From contig NZ_CP117452.1 of assembly GCF_030687895.1 (NCBI RefSeq), positions 1 to 64,000 on the forward strand: DNA of 64,000 nt. Reading direction: 5' to 3'. The position numbers were made by a program, and so were the translations under genes. This document shows positions 1-13,991 of the stretch, piece by piece (the stretch's first letter is position 1; the number at the start of each line of letters is the position of its first letter). Source of the DNA: Pseudomonas sp. FP198 (GTDB taxonomy: Bacteria; Pseudomonadota; Gammaproteobacteria; Pseudomonadales; Pseudomonadaceae). The notes below the pieces were generated by a model. That model did not search any database and was not told where the DNA came from. It saw only the letters and a program-made list of their open reading frames with translations.

Positions 1-1500
1 GTTGAGCTTTTGCGCGATGAGTTGCCTGCCCAACAATTCAACACTTGGATCCGTCCACTACAGGTCGAAGCCGAAGGCGACGAGTTGCGTGTCTATGCGC
101 CGAACCGTTTCGTTCTCGACTGGGTCAACGAAAAGTACCTTGGCCGGGTCATGGAACTGCTCGATGAGCATGGCAATGGCATGGCGCCTGCGTTGTCCTT
201 GTTAATAGGCAGCAAGCGCAGCTCGGCACCGCGCGCGGCACCCAATGCGCCGCTGGCCGCCGCTGCATCACAGGCGCAACAGGCCGCTACGCCACCGTCC
301 AACAACCATGCCGCACCGACGCCCGCGCCTGCCCCGGGCAAACGCAACGCTCAGAAGGTCGCCGAAGTCAGCGAGGAGCCCTCCCGGGACAGCTTCGACC
401 CAATGGCCGGTGCGAGCTCCCAGCAGGCACCGGTGCGCGCTGAACAACGGACGGTCCAGGTCGAAGGTGCGCTCAAGCACACCAGCTACCTGAACCGGAC
501 CTTTACCTTCGAGAACTTCGTCGAAGGCAAGTCCAACCAACTGGCCCGGGCTGCAGCCTGGCAGGTGGCGGACAATCCCAAGCACGGCTACAACCCGCTC
601 TTCCTTTATGGCGGCGTCGGCCTGGGTAAGACCCACCTGATGCACGCGGTGGGCAACCATCTATTAAAGAAGAATCCGAATGCCAAGGTCGTCTACCTGC
701 ATTCCGAGCGTTTCGTGGCTGACATGGTCAAGGCGTTGCAACTGAACGCCATCAACGAGTTCAAGCGTTTCTACCGTTCGGTGGACGCCTTGCTGATTGA
801 CGACATCCAATTCTTCGCGCGCAAGGAACGGTCTCAGGAAGAGTTTTTCCACACCTTCAACGCATTGCTTGAAGGTGGGCAGCAGGTCATTCTTACCAGC
901 GACCGCTACCCGAAAGAGATCGAAGGCCTCGAAGAACGCCTCAAGTCACGTTTCGGTTGGGGCCTGACGGTGGCCGTAGAGCCGCCGGAACTGGAAACCC
1001 GCGTCGCGATCCTGATGAAGAAGGCCGACCAGGCCAAGGTCGAGCTGCCGCACGATGCAGCGTTCTTCATTGCCCAGCGTATTCGCTCGAACGTGCGTGA
1101 GCTGGAAGGTGCACTGAAGCGGGTGATTGCCCACTCTCACTTCATGGGTCGCGATATCACCATCGAGCTGATCCGCGAATCCTTGAAGGACTTGCTGGCG
1201 CTGCAGGACAAGCTTGTCTCTGTGGACAACATTCAGCGCACCGTTGCTGAATACTACAAAATCAAGATTTCCGATCTGCTTTCCAAACGCCGCTCGCGTT
1301 CGGTGGCACGACCGCGCCAGGTGGCCATGGCCTTGTCCAAGGAACTGACCAACCACAGCCTGCCGGAAATCGGCGATGTGTTTGGCGGACGCGACCACAC
1401 CACCGTGTTGCACGCCTGCCGCAAGATCAACGAACTTAAGGAATCCGACGCGGACATCCGCGAGGACTACAAGAACCTGCTGCGTACACTGACCACTTGA
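1..1500 (+). CDS. dnaA: Chromosomal replication initiator DnaA (5' partial)
   Basis: DnaA is the AAA+ ATPase that binds DnaA boxes at oriC and opens the duplex. The window starts inside the gene: the first codons read [11 protein letters not shown], and in pseudomonads this is preceded by only about eight or nine residues, so the start codon and promoter are missing. Visible parts are the N-terminal DnaB-interaction domain, a long Ala/Pro-rich linker (about 200-470), the Walker A motif GGVGLGKTH (about 611-637), Walker [10 protein letters not shown] (about 790-815), and the C-terminal DNA-binding signature [15 protein letters not shown] (about 1384-1428). It is followed 39 bp later by dnaN in the conserved origin cluster. 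The identification is secure. Confidence 0.98.
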   Translation, partial: VELLRDELPAQQFNTWIRPLQVEAEGDELRVYAPNRFVLDWVNEKYLGRVMELLDEHGNGMAPALSLLIGSKRSSAPRAAPNAPLAAAASQAQQAATPPSNNHAAPTPAPAPGKRNAQKVAEVSEEPSRDSFDPMAGASSQQAPVRAEQRTVQVEGALKHTSYLNRTFTFENFVEGKSNQLARAAAWQVADNPKHGYNPLFLYGGVGLGKTHLMHAVGNHLLKKNPNAKVVYLHSERFVADMVKALQLNAINEFKRFYRSVDALLIDDIQFFARKERSQEEFFHTFNALLEGGQQVILTSDRYPKEIEGLEERLKSRFGWGLTVAVEPPELETRVAILMKKADQAKVELPHDAAFFIAQRIRSNVRELEGALKRVIAHSHFMGRDITIELIRESLKDLLALQDKLVSVDNIQRTVAEYYKIKISDLLSKRRSRSVARPRQVAMALSKELTNHSLPEIGDVFGGRDHTTVLHACRKINELKESDADIREDYKNLLRTLTT

Positions 1501-1539
1501 TGACCACCAGCGCAGCTTATTAAGGCAAGGGACTAGACC

Positions 1540-2643
1540 ATGCATTTCACCATTCAACGCGAAGCCCTGTTGAAACCCCTGCAACTGGTCGCGGGCGTCG
1601 TCGAACGCCGCCAGACCTTGCCGGTACTTTCCAACGTGCTGCTGGTTGTCGAAGGCCAGCAATTGTCGCTGACCGGTACCGACCTGGAAGTCGAGCTGGT
1701 CGGTCGTGTCCAACTTGAAGAGCCGGCCGATCCGGGTTCCATCACCGTGCCGGCGCGCAAGCTGATGGACATCTGCAAGAGCCTGCCAAACGACGCGCTG
1801 ATCGACATCAAGGTCGATGAGCAGAAGCTCGTGGTCAAGGCCGGTCGTAGTCGCTTCACCTTGTCGACCCTGCCAGCCAACGATTTCCCGACGGTGGAAG
1901 AAGGCCCGGGCTCGCTGACCTGCAGCCTGGAACAAAGCAAGCTGCGTCGCCTGATCGAGCGGACCAGTTTCGCCATGGCCCAGCAGGACGTGCGTTATTA
2001 CCTCAACGGTATGCTGCTGGAGGTCTCGGCCGGCATCATCCGCGCCGTGGCCACCGACGGTCACCGCTTGGCGATGTGCTCCATGCAAGCCGATATCGGC
2101 CAGCCGGATCGTCACCAGGTCATCGTGCCGCGCAAAGGCATCCTGGAACTGGCGCGCCTGCTGACCGAGCCGGATGGCAACGTCAGCATCGTCCTGGGCC
2201 AGCATCACATCCGCGCGACCACCGGCGAGTTCACCTTCACTTCGAAGCTGGTGGACGGCAAATTCCCTGACTACGAGCGCGTCCTGCCCAAAGGTGGCGA
2301 CAAGCTGGTACTAGGCGATCGTCAGGCGCTGCGCGAAGCCTTCAGCCGCACCGCGATCCTGTCCAACGAGAAGTACCGCGGCATTCGTCTGCAACTGGCC
2401 AACGGTCAGTTGAAGATCCAGGCGAACAACCCGGAGCAGGAAGAAGCGGAAGAAGAAGTCGGCGTGGAGTACAACGGTGGCTCCCTGGAAATCGGCTTCA
2501 ACGTCAGCTATCTGCTGGACGTGCTGGGCGTGATGACCACCGAGCAGGTACGTCTGATCCTGTCCGACTCCAACAGCAGTGCGCTGGTGCAGGAATCCGA
2601 CAACGACGATTCGGCTTACGTTGTCATGCCGATGCGTCTGTAA
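1540..2643 (+). CDS. dnaN: DNA polymerase III beta sliding clamp
   Basis: This 367-residue protein is the beta clamp that tethers DNA polymerase III to the template as a homodimeric ring. Its length is exactly that usual for the family. It begins MHFTIQREALLKPLQ and ends in VVMPMRL, the conserved C-terminal segment of the clamp. It lies between dnaA and recF in the same direction and is probably co-transcribed with both. The spacer from dnaA is only 39 bp and carries an AAGGGACTAGACC-type Shine-Dalgarno stretch before the ATG. Confidence 0.98.
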   Translation: MHFTIQREALLKPLQLVAGVVERRQTLPVLSNVLLVVEGQQLSLTGTDLEVELVGRVQLEEPADPGSITVPARKLMDICKSLPNDALIDIKVDEQKLVVKAGRSRFTLSTLPANDFPTVEEGPGSLTCSLEQSKLRRLIERTSFAMAQQDVRYYLNGMLLEVSAGIIRAVATDGHRLAMCSMQADIGQPDRHQVIVPRKGILELARLLTEPDGNVSIVLGQHHIRATTGEFTFTSKLVDGKFPDYERVLPKGGDKLVLGDRQALREAFSRTAILSNEKYRGIRLQLANGQLKIQANNPEQEEAEEEVGVEYNGGSLEIGFNVSYLLDVLGVMTTEQVRLILSDSNSSALVQESDNDDSAYVVMPMRL

Positions 2644-2657
2644 TCAGAATCAGCTAG

Positions 2658-6184
<3,527 letters not shown>

Positions 6185-6206
6185 TCCGGCTTGCCCTGCC
6201 CCAACG

Positions 6207-6240
6207 AAAAAGGCCAACGCTCATGCGTTGGCCTTTTTTT
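6207..6240. terminator. Bidirectional rho-independent terminator after gyrB
   Basis: The hairpin GGCCAACGC-TCAT-GCGTTGGCC is flanked by AAAAA on the left and TTTTTTT on the right. It can therefore end both the gyrB operon (+) and the convergent response-regulator gene (-). Confidence 0.93.
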
Positions 6241-6243
6241 ATG

Positions 6244-6978
6244 CTAACTGGCTACCGAAGCCTCACTGCCCGCCGCCACACTCTCCAACCGATATCCGTA
6301 ACCGTAGATCGTCAACAACTGCCAGCCGCGATCAGCGGTCAGCCCGAGCTTGTTGCGCAGGCGATAGATGTGGGTGTCGAGCGGGCGCGACGACGTCATT
6401 TCTTCATGGGTCCAGAAGCGCTCATAAAAATATTCCCGTGACAGCGGCCGGCCCAGGTTGGCGAACAGGCAGCGGGCCAGGCGGTACTCCCGTTCAGTCA
6501 GGCTGATGGGGATACCGGCGCGGGTGACGGTCAATTCGGCATCGTCGAATTCGAGGTCATTGAACACCAGCACTTCAGTGGTCGGGGTGCGTTGCAGGTT
6601 GTGACGCCTCAGCACTGCGGTGACCCGGGCCTTGAGCTCGTTGGGACGGAAGGGCTTGCTGACGTAATCATCGGCGCCGGCGTTAAGCGCCTGAACGATG
6701 TCATGCTCGCCGTCGCGGCTGGTGAGCATGATGGCTGCGGGTGGCGAATCCATGTGCTCACGCGTCCAGCGCAGCAAGGACAAGCCGCTGATGTCAGGTA
6801 ATTGCCAATCCAGGATCAACAGGTCAAACGTTTCCCTGCGCAGTTGTCGCAGCAGGTCTTCACCCCGTTCGAAACTGTGCAGTGTCCAGGCGGGGTCTGC
6901 CCTGCCGGGAATTTGCTGCAGTGTCTGTTCCACCCGGCGCAACTCGGCCGGTTCATCGTCCAGTATGGCGACACGCAT
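6244..6978 (-). CDS. OmpR/PhoB-type response regulator
   Basis: This is a two-domain DNA-binding response regulator of about 244 residues. An N-terminal receiver domain (MRVAILDDEP; phospho-acceptor in LLILDWQLPD; conserved Lys in DYVSKPFRPNE) is followed by a winged-helix output domain (LTEREYRLARCLF ... SRPLDTHIYRLRNKLG). I take the start at MRVAIL, which has AAGGA about ten bases upstream; an upstream ATG at 7014 would add 12 residues without a good Shine-Dalgarno. It is divergent from the histidine kinase starting near 7176, which is its probable partner. The signal and target genes are unknown. Confidence 0.9.
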   Translation of the reverse strand: MRVAILDDEPAELRRVEQTLQQIPGRADPAWTLHSFERGEDLLRQLRRETFDLLILDWQLPDISGLSLLRWTREHMDSPPAAIMLTSRDGEHDIVQALNAGADDYVSKPFRPNELKARVTAVLRRHNLQRTPTTEVLVFNDLEFDDAELTVTRAGIPISLTEREYRLARCLFANLGRPLSREYFYERFWTHEEMTSSRPLDTHIYRLRNKLGLTADRGWQLLTIYGYGYRLESVAAGSEASVAS

Positions 6979-7175
6979 GGAATGCGATTCCTTGATTTCA
7001 AGAGTAACGGACATGCTCAGCTGGCTATGAAAAGCAGCCGGTGGCTGGTTCGTCGTCGTTGAGCTGTCACTGGCTGCGACAATACCGGCTCGCGGTGCGA
7101 AGTGAAAGGCAGCCGCATTGCCATCATCAAGTCCGTTATAGTCTTGGCCGCAGCTGTGCGCTGGAGGCTGCCTGC

Positions 7176-8729
7176 ATGTGCAAACCGTCCCGATCTTCCG
7201 CCAAGGTACTTATGAGCCATCCGCGTCGCCGTGAAAGCCGTGAACCGACCCAGGTGCAGCGATTGTTCCGACAATTGATGCGTGAAGGATTGTGGATAAG
7301 TCTGTTGTTGCTCCCAATGACCGCGCTGGTTTCGTTCAGCCTGCAATCGGCGCGCAACGGCCCAGCGGCTGCATTGTTGTCGGTGTGTCTGGTTGGCTGT
7401 GTATTGGGTTTGCTGCTGTTGCGCCCGCACTTCGCGTTGAGCGCGACGTTGGGCGGAATGGGCCTGGCCCTGCTACTCAGCGCGTTGCTGGGTGCGCAGG
7501 GGTGGGCGTGGTCGCCGGTGGCCAGCCTGTTGGGCATGCTGCTGGGTTATCTGGTCTGGAACTGGCGGCGCCTGAGCGTGGTGTTGGCTTATTTCGGCTG
7601 GGAGCTGGCGCGCCTGGATGCGGAACCCAAGGTCTTCCCGGAACGCCGGCGCGCTTCCTACACCGGCAGTGATCGCCTGCAGGGTCAGATCATGGCCTTG
7701 GAACAAGCCATGAGCCGAACCCGGGACACGCGCCGATTTATTGCCGACGGCCTGGAGTACCTGCCGGTAGCAACGATGATCAGTGATCCACAGGGCAACC
7801 TGTTGCTGGGCAATCGCAAGGCTCGCGAGCTGTTCGGTCACGCTTTGGCCGGCAGTGATGTGCTGGCGGAACTGGCGCGGTTGGGTTATCCGGCATTGGT
7901 AAACTCCCCTGCACATCGCTTGTCCACGTTACCACTGGTTGAATTTCGCGATACCCGCGAGCGCAGCTTGCGACTGGAACGTGCCGCGCTGTTGCCGGTG
8001 GACGGCGATGTGCCCATTGGCTGGCTGCTCAGCCTGACTGATCTGAGCGCTGAACGGGAAGCCGAAGAGCAGCGCAGCGTCATGCTTCGTTTTCTCTCCC
8101 ACGATTTGCGCGCGCCCCATTCGGCGATCCTGGCTCTGCTCGATGTGCAGCGGCATCAGGCCGGTGCCGACAAGCCGCTATTCGACCAGATCGAGCGCCA
8201 GGTGCGCCGCGCCCTGGAACTGACCGATGGGTTTGTGCAATTGGCCAAGGCCGAGTCCGAGGCTTATCAGTTCCAACCGACCCTATTCGCCATGCTGGTC
8301 CTGGACGTGATCGACCAGGCATTGCCTGTTGCCCAAGCCAGGAATATTCGCTTGGAGCACCAACTGGACGAAGAAGAAGCGCTGATCAGCGCTGATCAAT
8401 CCCTGCTGACCCGCGCCCTGTTCAACTTGTTGGAGAACGCCATCAAGTACAGTGCACCCGACACGTGTATAGCGTTGCAGGTCCGTTGTGCTCAGGGCTG
8501 GTTGACGTGTGACGTTGTTGATCAGGGCAAAGGCATCGGCGCGCAGGAACTGCCGGATCTGTTCGTCCAGTACCGACGGTTTTCCTCGGCCCAGGGTGTG
8601 GATGGCATCGGTCTGGGGCTGTCGATGGTCAAGGCGGTCGTGGACCGTCATGGTGGACAAATCGATTGCCGTAGCGTGGTAGGCGAAGGCACTACGTTCA
8701 GCCTGCGCTTTCCATTGTTGAAGGAATAA
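7176..8729 (+). CDS. Membrane sensor histidine kinase
   Basis: This is a sensor kinase of about 517 residues. Three or four hydrophobic helices lie in the first 150 residues, followed by a PAS-like region (EYLPVATMISDPQGNLLLGN), a HisKA dimerisation helix with phospho-acceptor His in LRFLSHDLRAPHSA, and a HATPase domain with N box NLLENAIKYS and G boxes VDQGKGIG and GIGLGLSMV. The ATG at 7176 has GGAGG eight bases upstream. An in-frame ATG at 7212, preceded by AAGG, would remove 12 residues. It probably phosphorylates the divergent regulator. The membrane segment ending in YLVWNWRRL resembles the part after CHASE2 in CHASE2 kinases, but no CHASE2 domain is present. Confidence 0.88.
   Translation: MCKPSRSSAKVLMSHPRRRESREPTQVQRLFRQLMREGLWISLLLLPMTALVSFSLQSARNGPAAALLSVCLVGCVLGLLLLRPHFALSATLGGMGLALLLSALLGAQGWAWSPVASLLGMLLGYLVWNWRRLSVVLAYFGWELARLDAEPKVFPERRRASYTGSDRLQGQIMALEQAMSRTRDTRRFIADGLEYLPVATMISDPQGNLLLGNRKARELFGHALAGSDVLAELARLGYPALVNSPAHRLSTLPLVEFRDTRERSLRLERAALLPVDGDVPIGWLLSLTDLSAEREAEEQRSVMLRFLSHDLRAPHSAILALLDVQRHQAGADKPLFDQIERQVRRALELTDGFVQLAKAESEAYQFQPTLFAMLVLDVIDQALPVAQARNIRLEHQLDEEEALISADQSLLTRALFNLLENAIKYSAPDTCIALQVRCAQGWLTCDVVDQGKGIGAQELPDLFVQYRRFSSAQGVDGIGLGLSMVKAVVDRHGGQIDCRSVVGEGTTFSLRFPLLKE
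7291..7299 (-). promoter_or_regulatory. Perfect DnaA box inside kinase gene
   Basis: TGTGGATAA is the complement of the consensus DnaA box TTATCCACA. It lies within coding sequence (LWISL), so it may be fortuitous. Confidence 0.5.
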
Positions 8730-8730
8730 A

Positions 8731-8768
8731 AAAAGATCGCGGCCTTGGTCCGGCGGCGACCTTTTTTC
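8731..8768 (+). terminator. Terminator after the histidine kinase
   Basis: AAAAAAGATCGC and GCGACCTTTTTT pair with one A-C mismatch around a GC-rich inner stem, followed by a T run. It lies just after the kinase stop codon. Confidence 0.75.
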
Positions 8769-8884
8769 AGTGCGCTATAAAAACTTATGCACCTCGTACA
8801 GGGTTTTAGGTGTTTAAGAAATATGTATTAAAAACATAGAGTTAATCGTTAAAACTGACGAAATCCGAAAAAACGGTACACAGG

Positions 8885-8893
8885 TTATCCACA
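8885..8893 (+). promoter_or_regulatory. Perfect DnaA box in an AT-rich spacer
   Basis: TTATCCACA matches the DnaA box consensus exactly. It sits at the end of an AT-rich intergenic stretch (about 8770-8880), just beyond the 3' end of the convergent acyltransferase gene. TTATGCACC at about 8786 is a one-mismatch relative of the relaxed consensus TTATNCACA. Confidence 0.6.
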
Positions 8894-8897
8894 ATTC

Positions 8898-9677
8898 TCA
8901 TACAGCCAACTTGTCCGTCGCAGCCGGCGCAGCAGGGGCCGGAGGAAGCGAGCCCAATTCCCGTTGCGTCTGTTCATTCCAAGCCTGTACACGGTCGTTC
9001 AGCTCGGCAATCGCGCGCGGCCCACTGCCCTCTGCATACATGGGGGCGCCGATGACCACGGTGATAACGCCTGGTGTTCTGACCCAGCCGGCCTTGGGCC
9101 AGAATTTGCCCGCATTGTGTGCAATCGGCAGCACCGGCAGGCCGGCGTTTACCGCCAGTGCGGAGCCACTGCGGGAAAACTTGCCGATGGTGCCGTAAGG
9201 TACGCGGGTGCCCTCGGGAAAGATCAGTACCCAAACGTTGTCCTTGAGCAGCACATCGCCTTTTTGCGCTACCTGCTTGAGGGCAACCTTCGGGTTGTCA
9301 CGGTCGATGGCAATGGGGCGCAGCATCGCCATGGCCCAGCCGAAGAACGGTACAAACAGCAGCTCGCGCTTGAGTACCTGGCTCAACGGTTCGAAATAAG
9401 CCGAGAGAAAGAAGGTTTCCCAGGTGCTCTGGTGGTTGGACTGAATGACACAAGGGCGCTCAGGCACATTCTCGGCACCTTTCACTTCGTAGCGGATGCC
9501 CAGGAACACCTTGCTCAGCCAGAGTGCGCAACGGCACCAGTAAACATTGATGAAGCGGTAGCGCGTCCTGAACGACATGAACGGCGCGACAAAAAAACTC
9601 AACGTGCACCACAACAAGGAACTGGTGCCCAGCAGCAGGTAAAAGAGAAAGCTTCTGATGGCCTGCAATATCGACAT
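8898..9677 (-). CDS. plsC: 1-acylglycerol-3-phosphate O-acyltransferase (PlsC/HdtS type)
   Basis: This 259-residue membrane acyltransferase should add the second acyl chain to lysophosphatidic acid in phospholipid synthesis. It starts MSILQAIRSFLFYLLLG with N-terminal hydrophobic helices. It contains the acyltransferase block SNHQSTWET, in which the usual HX4D has Glu in place of Asp, and the glycerolphosphate-binding motif FPEGTR. Longer starts exist upstream (VNAAMS..., 9731), but MSILQ is the family's usual start. It lies downstream of glyQ-glyS-gmhB on the same strand, 80 bp after gmhB, and may be transcribed with them. Confidence 0.9.
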   Translation of the reverse strand: MSILQAIRSFLFYLLLGTSSLLWCTLSFFVAPFMSFRTRYRFINVYWCRCALWLSKVFLGIRYEVKGAENVPERPCVIQSNHQSTWETFFLSAYFEPLSQVLKRELLFVPFFGWAMAMLRPIAIDRDNPKVALKQVAQKGDVLLKDNVWVLIFPEGTRVPYGTIGKFSRSGSALAVNAGLPVLPIAHNAGKFWPKAGWVRTPGVITVVIGAPMYAEGSGPRAIAELNDRVQAWNEQTQRELGSLPPAPAAPAATDKLAV

Positions 9678-9757
9678 AGCGGCGTTTACCATTGCGGGCA
9701 ATGCCCGCCTGTTCAAGCGCTTCCCGAACAATCCTTGATCAGGATGTCTTGGGAGCT

Positions 9758-10293
9758 CTAATTGTGGATAAGTTCAGCGGCAACCGCCGCCAGGTCGTCA
9801 AAAATCAAGGTGCCCACCGGTAGGGTCTTGCCCAGAGTCTTCTCGCCTTTTCCGGTCTTGACCAAAACTGGCTGACAATCGACGGCCTTCGCCGCCTCCA
9901 GGTCACCGAGGCTGTCGCCGACAAACCACACGCCCGACAGCGCAACGTCATAGTGAGCGGCAATGGTCTTCAGCATGCCGGGCTTGGGCTTGCGGCAATC
10001 GCAGCCTTCGTCCGGCCCATGCGGACAATATAAACGATCAGCCCGACTTCACCGCCCTGCCCGGCCACCAGCTCACGCAAGCGCTCGTGCATGGCGTCGA
10101 GGACGGCGAGTTCGTAGTAACCGCGGGCAATGCCCGACTGGTTGGTGGCAACCGCCACCGTCCAGCCGGCCTTGCTTAACTGCGCGATGGCCTCGATGGA
10201 ACCGGGGATCGGCAACCACTCCTCCACCGACTTGATGTAAGCGTCGGAGTCGTGATTGATCACGCCGTCCCGATCGAGAATCAGCAGTTTCAA
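9758..10293 (-). pseudogene. gmhB: Heptose 1,7-bisphosphate 7-phosphatase, frame broken
   Basis: GmhB is the HAD-family phosphatase that makes heptose 1-phosphate for the lipopolysaccharide core. The 5' part, starting at a TTG at 10293, reads MKLLILDRDGVIN with the DxD nucleophile motif. The 3' part, in another frame, reads MLKTIAAHYDVALSGVWFVGDS to the normal C terminus. The two join inside the zinc-binding segment: the coding strand has GTTTATATTGTCCG where GTTTATTGTCCG would give VYCPHGPDEGCDCRKPKPG. The extra TA (plus strand about 10028-10032) makes the product stop at residue 107, after 'SPSPAC'. It follows glyS by only a few bases. It is a real pseudogene or a sequencing error; the rest is well conserved, so the lesion is recent. 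Confidence 0.9.
9763..9771 (-). promoter_or_regulatory. Perfect DnaA box at the 3' end of gmhB
   Basis: TGTGGATAA is the complement of TTATCCACA. It encodes part of the gmhB C terminus (LIHN), so codon use alone could account for it. Confidence 0.45.
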
Positions 10294-10296
10294 GAC

Positions 10297-12347
10297 TTAC
10301 CCCAGCAGCGAAATATCGGCAACACCGAGGAACAACCCACGCAGACGCGCCAGCAGCGCATAGCGGTTGGCTCGCACATTGGCGTCTTCGGCATTGACCA
10401 TCACCGCTTCGAAAAACGCATCCACCGGTTCACGCAATGCTGCCAGGCGCGCCAGGGTTTCGCTGTACTGACGCGCCGCCGCCATCGGCTGGACCGCCTG
10501 GTCCGCCTGCTGGATCGCCGAGTACAGGGAGAACTCGTTGGCGTTGTCGAAGTACTTGGCTTCAACGACGGCCGCAATGTTGCCTTCGGCCTTGCTCAGC
10601 AGGTTCGACACGCGCTTGTTCACCGCCGCCAGCGCTGCCGCTTCCGGCAGTTTGCGGAACGCCTGCACCGCCTGTACGCGTTGGTCGAAGTCCAGGGCCG
10701 AGCCCGGTTTCAGGGCTCGGACCGACAGGTAGGTCGCGACGTCGACACCTTCGTCTTCATAACGCGCACGCAGGCGGTCGAAAATGAATTCCAGCACCGC
10801 GTCGGCCAGGCCGGCAGCCTTGACCTTGCTGCCGAACGCATTCACGGCGAAGGCCACGGCGTCGTTCAGGTCCAGGTCCAGCTGCTTGTCGATGAGGATG
10901 CGCAGCACGCCCAGCGCTGCGCGACGCAGTGCGTACGGGTCCTTGCTGCCGGTGGGCAGCATGCCGATACCGAAGATGCCGACCAGGGTGTCGAGCTTGT
11001 CGGCGATCGCCACGGCCGCACCGGTCAGGGTGGTCGGCAATTCAGCGCCGGCGCCACGCGGCATGTACTGTTCGTTCAGCGCCAGGGCAACATCCTGCGG
11101 CTCGCCGTCGTTGAGGGCATAGTAGTAACCGGCGATACCTTGCATTTCCGGGAACTCACCGACCATCTCGGTGGACAGGTCGCACTTGGACAGGATGCCG
11201 GCACGTGTAGCGCGCTGGGCATCGCCGCCGATGCGTGGAGCGATGAATGCTGCCAGTTTCGATACGCGCTCGGCCTTGTCGTAGACGCTGCCGAGTTTTT
11301 CCTGGAATACCACGTTGCGCAGGCGCTCGTTGAAGCTTTCCAGGGGTTGTTTCTTGTCTTGCTTGAAGAAGAACTCGGCATCGGTCAAACGCGGGCGTAC
11401 GACTTTTTCGTTACCGGCGATGATCTGCTGCGGGTCCTTGCTTTCGATGTTGGCCACCGTGATGAAGCGCGGCAGCAACTTGCCTTCGGCGTCCAGCAGG
11501 CAGAAGTATTTCTGGTTGTCCTGCATGGTGGTGATCAGCGCTTCCTGTGGCACTTCAAGGAAACGTTCCTCGAACGAGCACACCAGCGGCACCGGCCATT
11601 CCACCAGCGCGGTCACTTCGTCCAGCAGGTTGGCCGGCACGATAGCCGTGCCTTCCTGGGCGGTCGCCAGTTCTTCGGTGCGTTTGCTGATCAGTTCGCG
11701 GCGCTCGTTGGCGTCGGCCAATACATAGGCAGCGCGCAGGTCGGCCAGGTAATTGGCCGGCGAGGTGATACGCACGCTCTGCGGATGATGGAAACGGTGG
11801 CCGCGAGAATCACGACCGGCCTTCTGGGCGAGGATCGTGCAATCGATGACCTGGTCACCGAGCAGCATCACCAGCCATTGGGTCGGACGCACGAACTCTT
11901 CCTTGCGCGCAGCCCAGCGCATGCGCTTGGGAATCGGCAAGTCATTGAGGGAGTCTTCGACGATGGTCGGCAACAGGCTGGCGGTCGGCTTGCCCTTGAT
12001 GCTCTGGCTGTAGCGCAGTTTCGGGCCGCTCTGGTCGATTTCGCTCAGATCGACGCCGCACTTCTTGGCGAAGCCCAGGGCGGCCTGGGTCGGGCTGCCG
12101 TCGGCATCGAACGCGGCCTGCACGGGCGGGCCGTCGAGGTTGATGCTGCGGTCCGGCTGTTGCGTCGCCAGGGCGGTGATCAATACGGCCAGGCGGCGCG
12201 GCGCGGCGTAGACGTGCTTGGTTTCGAAGTTCAGGCCAGCGGCTTGCAGGCCTTTCTCGATGCCGGCCAGGAATGCATCGGCCAGGGTGTTCAGGGCTTT
12301 GGGTGGCAGTTCTTCGGTGCCCAGTTCAACCAGAAAATCTTGAGCAC

Positions 12348-12351
<4 letters not shown>
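10297..12351 (-). CDS. glyS: Glycine--tRNA ligase beta subunit
   Basis: This 684-residue protein is the beta subunit of the alpha2beta2 bacterial glycyl-tRNA synthetase, which charges tRNA-Gly. It opens with [20 protein letters not shown], the family's conserved N terminus, and is of the usual length. Its ATG overlaps the glyQ stop codon (ATGA), so translation is probably coupled to give equal amounts of the subunits. A long open frame on the opposite strand is a composition artefact. Confidence 0.97.
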
Positions 12352-13301
<950 letters not shown>

Positions 13302-13382
13302 GAAATTCACCTGTTTCTTGGGCTGCGATTTAAAGAGCGGGAGTATACCCGATTCGTTCGTGCGCACGCCCCCTGGAGCCTT

Positions 13383-13940
13383 ATGCCACGCTGCTTTTGG
13401 TGTTCCGAAGATCCGTTGTACATGGCTTATCACGATCAGGAGTGGGGGACGCCGCTGCGCGATGCGCAGGGTTTGTTCGAGTTGCTTCTGCTCGAAGGGT
13501 TCCAGGCCGGACTGTCCTGGATCACCGTTTTGCGTAAACGCGAACGTTACCGGGAAGTGCTCTACGGTTTCGATGTGCAACGGGTGGCGCAGATGAGTGA
13601 CGCCGAAATCGATGAACTGATGCTCGACCCCGGCATTATCCGCAACCGCCTCAAGCTCAAGGCGGCGCGGCGCAATGCCCAGGCCTGGCTGGCGCTGGAA
13701 GACCCGGTGGCATTCCTCTGGTCGTTCGTAGGCAACCAACCGATCATCAACCATTTCAAGGACCGCACCGAAGTGCCGGCCATCACCCCCGAGGCACTGG
13801 CGATGAGCAAAGGCCTGAAAAAAGCCGGGTTCACCTTTGTCGGCCCGACCATCTGCTACGCCTTGATGCAGGCCTCGGGCATGGTCATGGACCACACCCA
13901 GGACTGCGACCGCTACGCCGAGTTGGTAAACGGCGGTTAG
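13383..13940 (+). CDS. tag: DNA-3-methyladenine glycosylase I
   Basis: Tag removes 3-methyladenine from alkylated DNA in base excision repair. The 185-residue protein begins [22 protein letters not shown] with the family's conserved zinc-binding Cys and substrate-pocket residues. It continues with [20 protein letters not shown] and ends with the conserved segment [18 protein letters not shown]. It is divergent from glyQ, an arrangement common in pseudomonads, and 43 bp upstream of the acyltransferase gene. Confidence 0.96.
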   Translation: MPRCFWCSEDPLYMAYHDQEWGTPLRDAQGLFELLLLEGFQAGLSWITVLRKRERYREVLYGFDVQRVAQMSDAEIDELMLDPGIIRNRLKLKAARRNAQAWLALEDPVAFLWSFVGNQPIINHFKDRTEVPAITPEALAMSKGLKKAGFTFVGPTICYALMQASGMVMDHTQDCDRYAELVNGG

Positions 13941-13982
13941 AATAGCTGGCTCGCAACACGGCCCATGAATTCAGGAGTGACC

Positions 13983-13991
13983 TGTGGATAA
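13983..13991 (-). promoter_or_regulatory. Perfect DnaA box across the acyltransferase start
   Basis: TGTGGATAA overlaps the GTG start codon at 13984 of the lipid A acyltransferase gene. DnaA bound here could compete with its translation or transcription; this is inference only. Confidence 0.45.

Noticed and set aside
1501..1539. Possible origin elements between dnaA and dnaN
   Set aside because: The spacer is only 39 bp and contains no DnaA box; the origin of pseudomonads is expected upstream of dnaA, outside the window.
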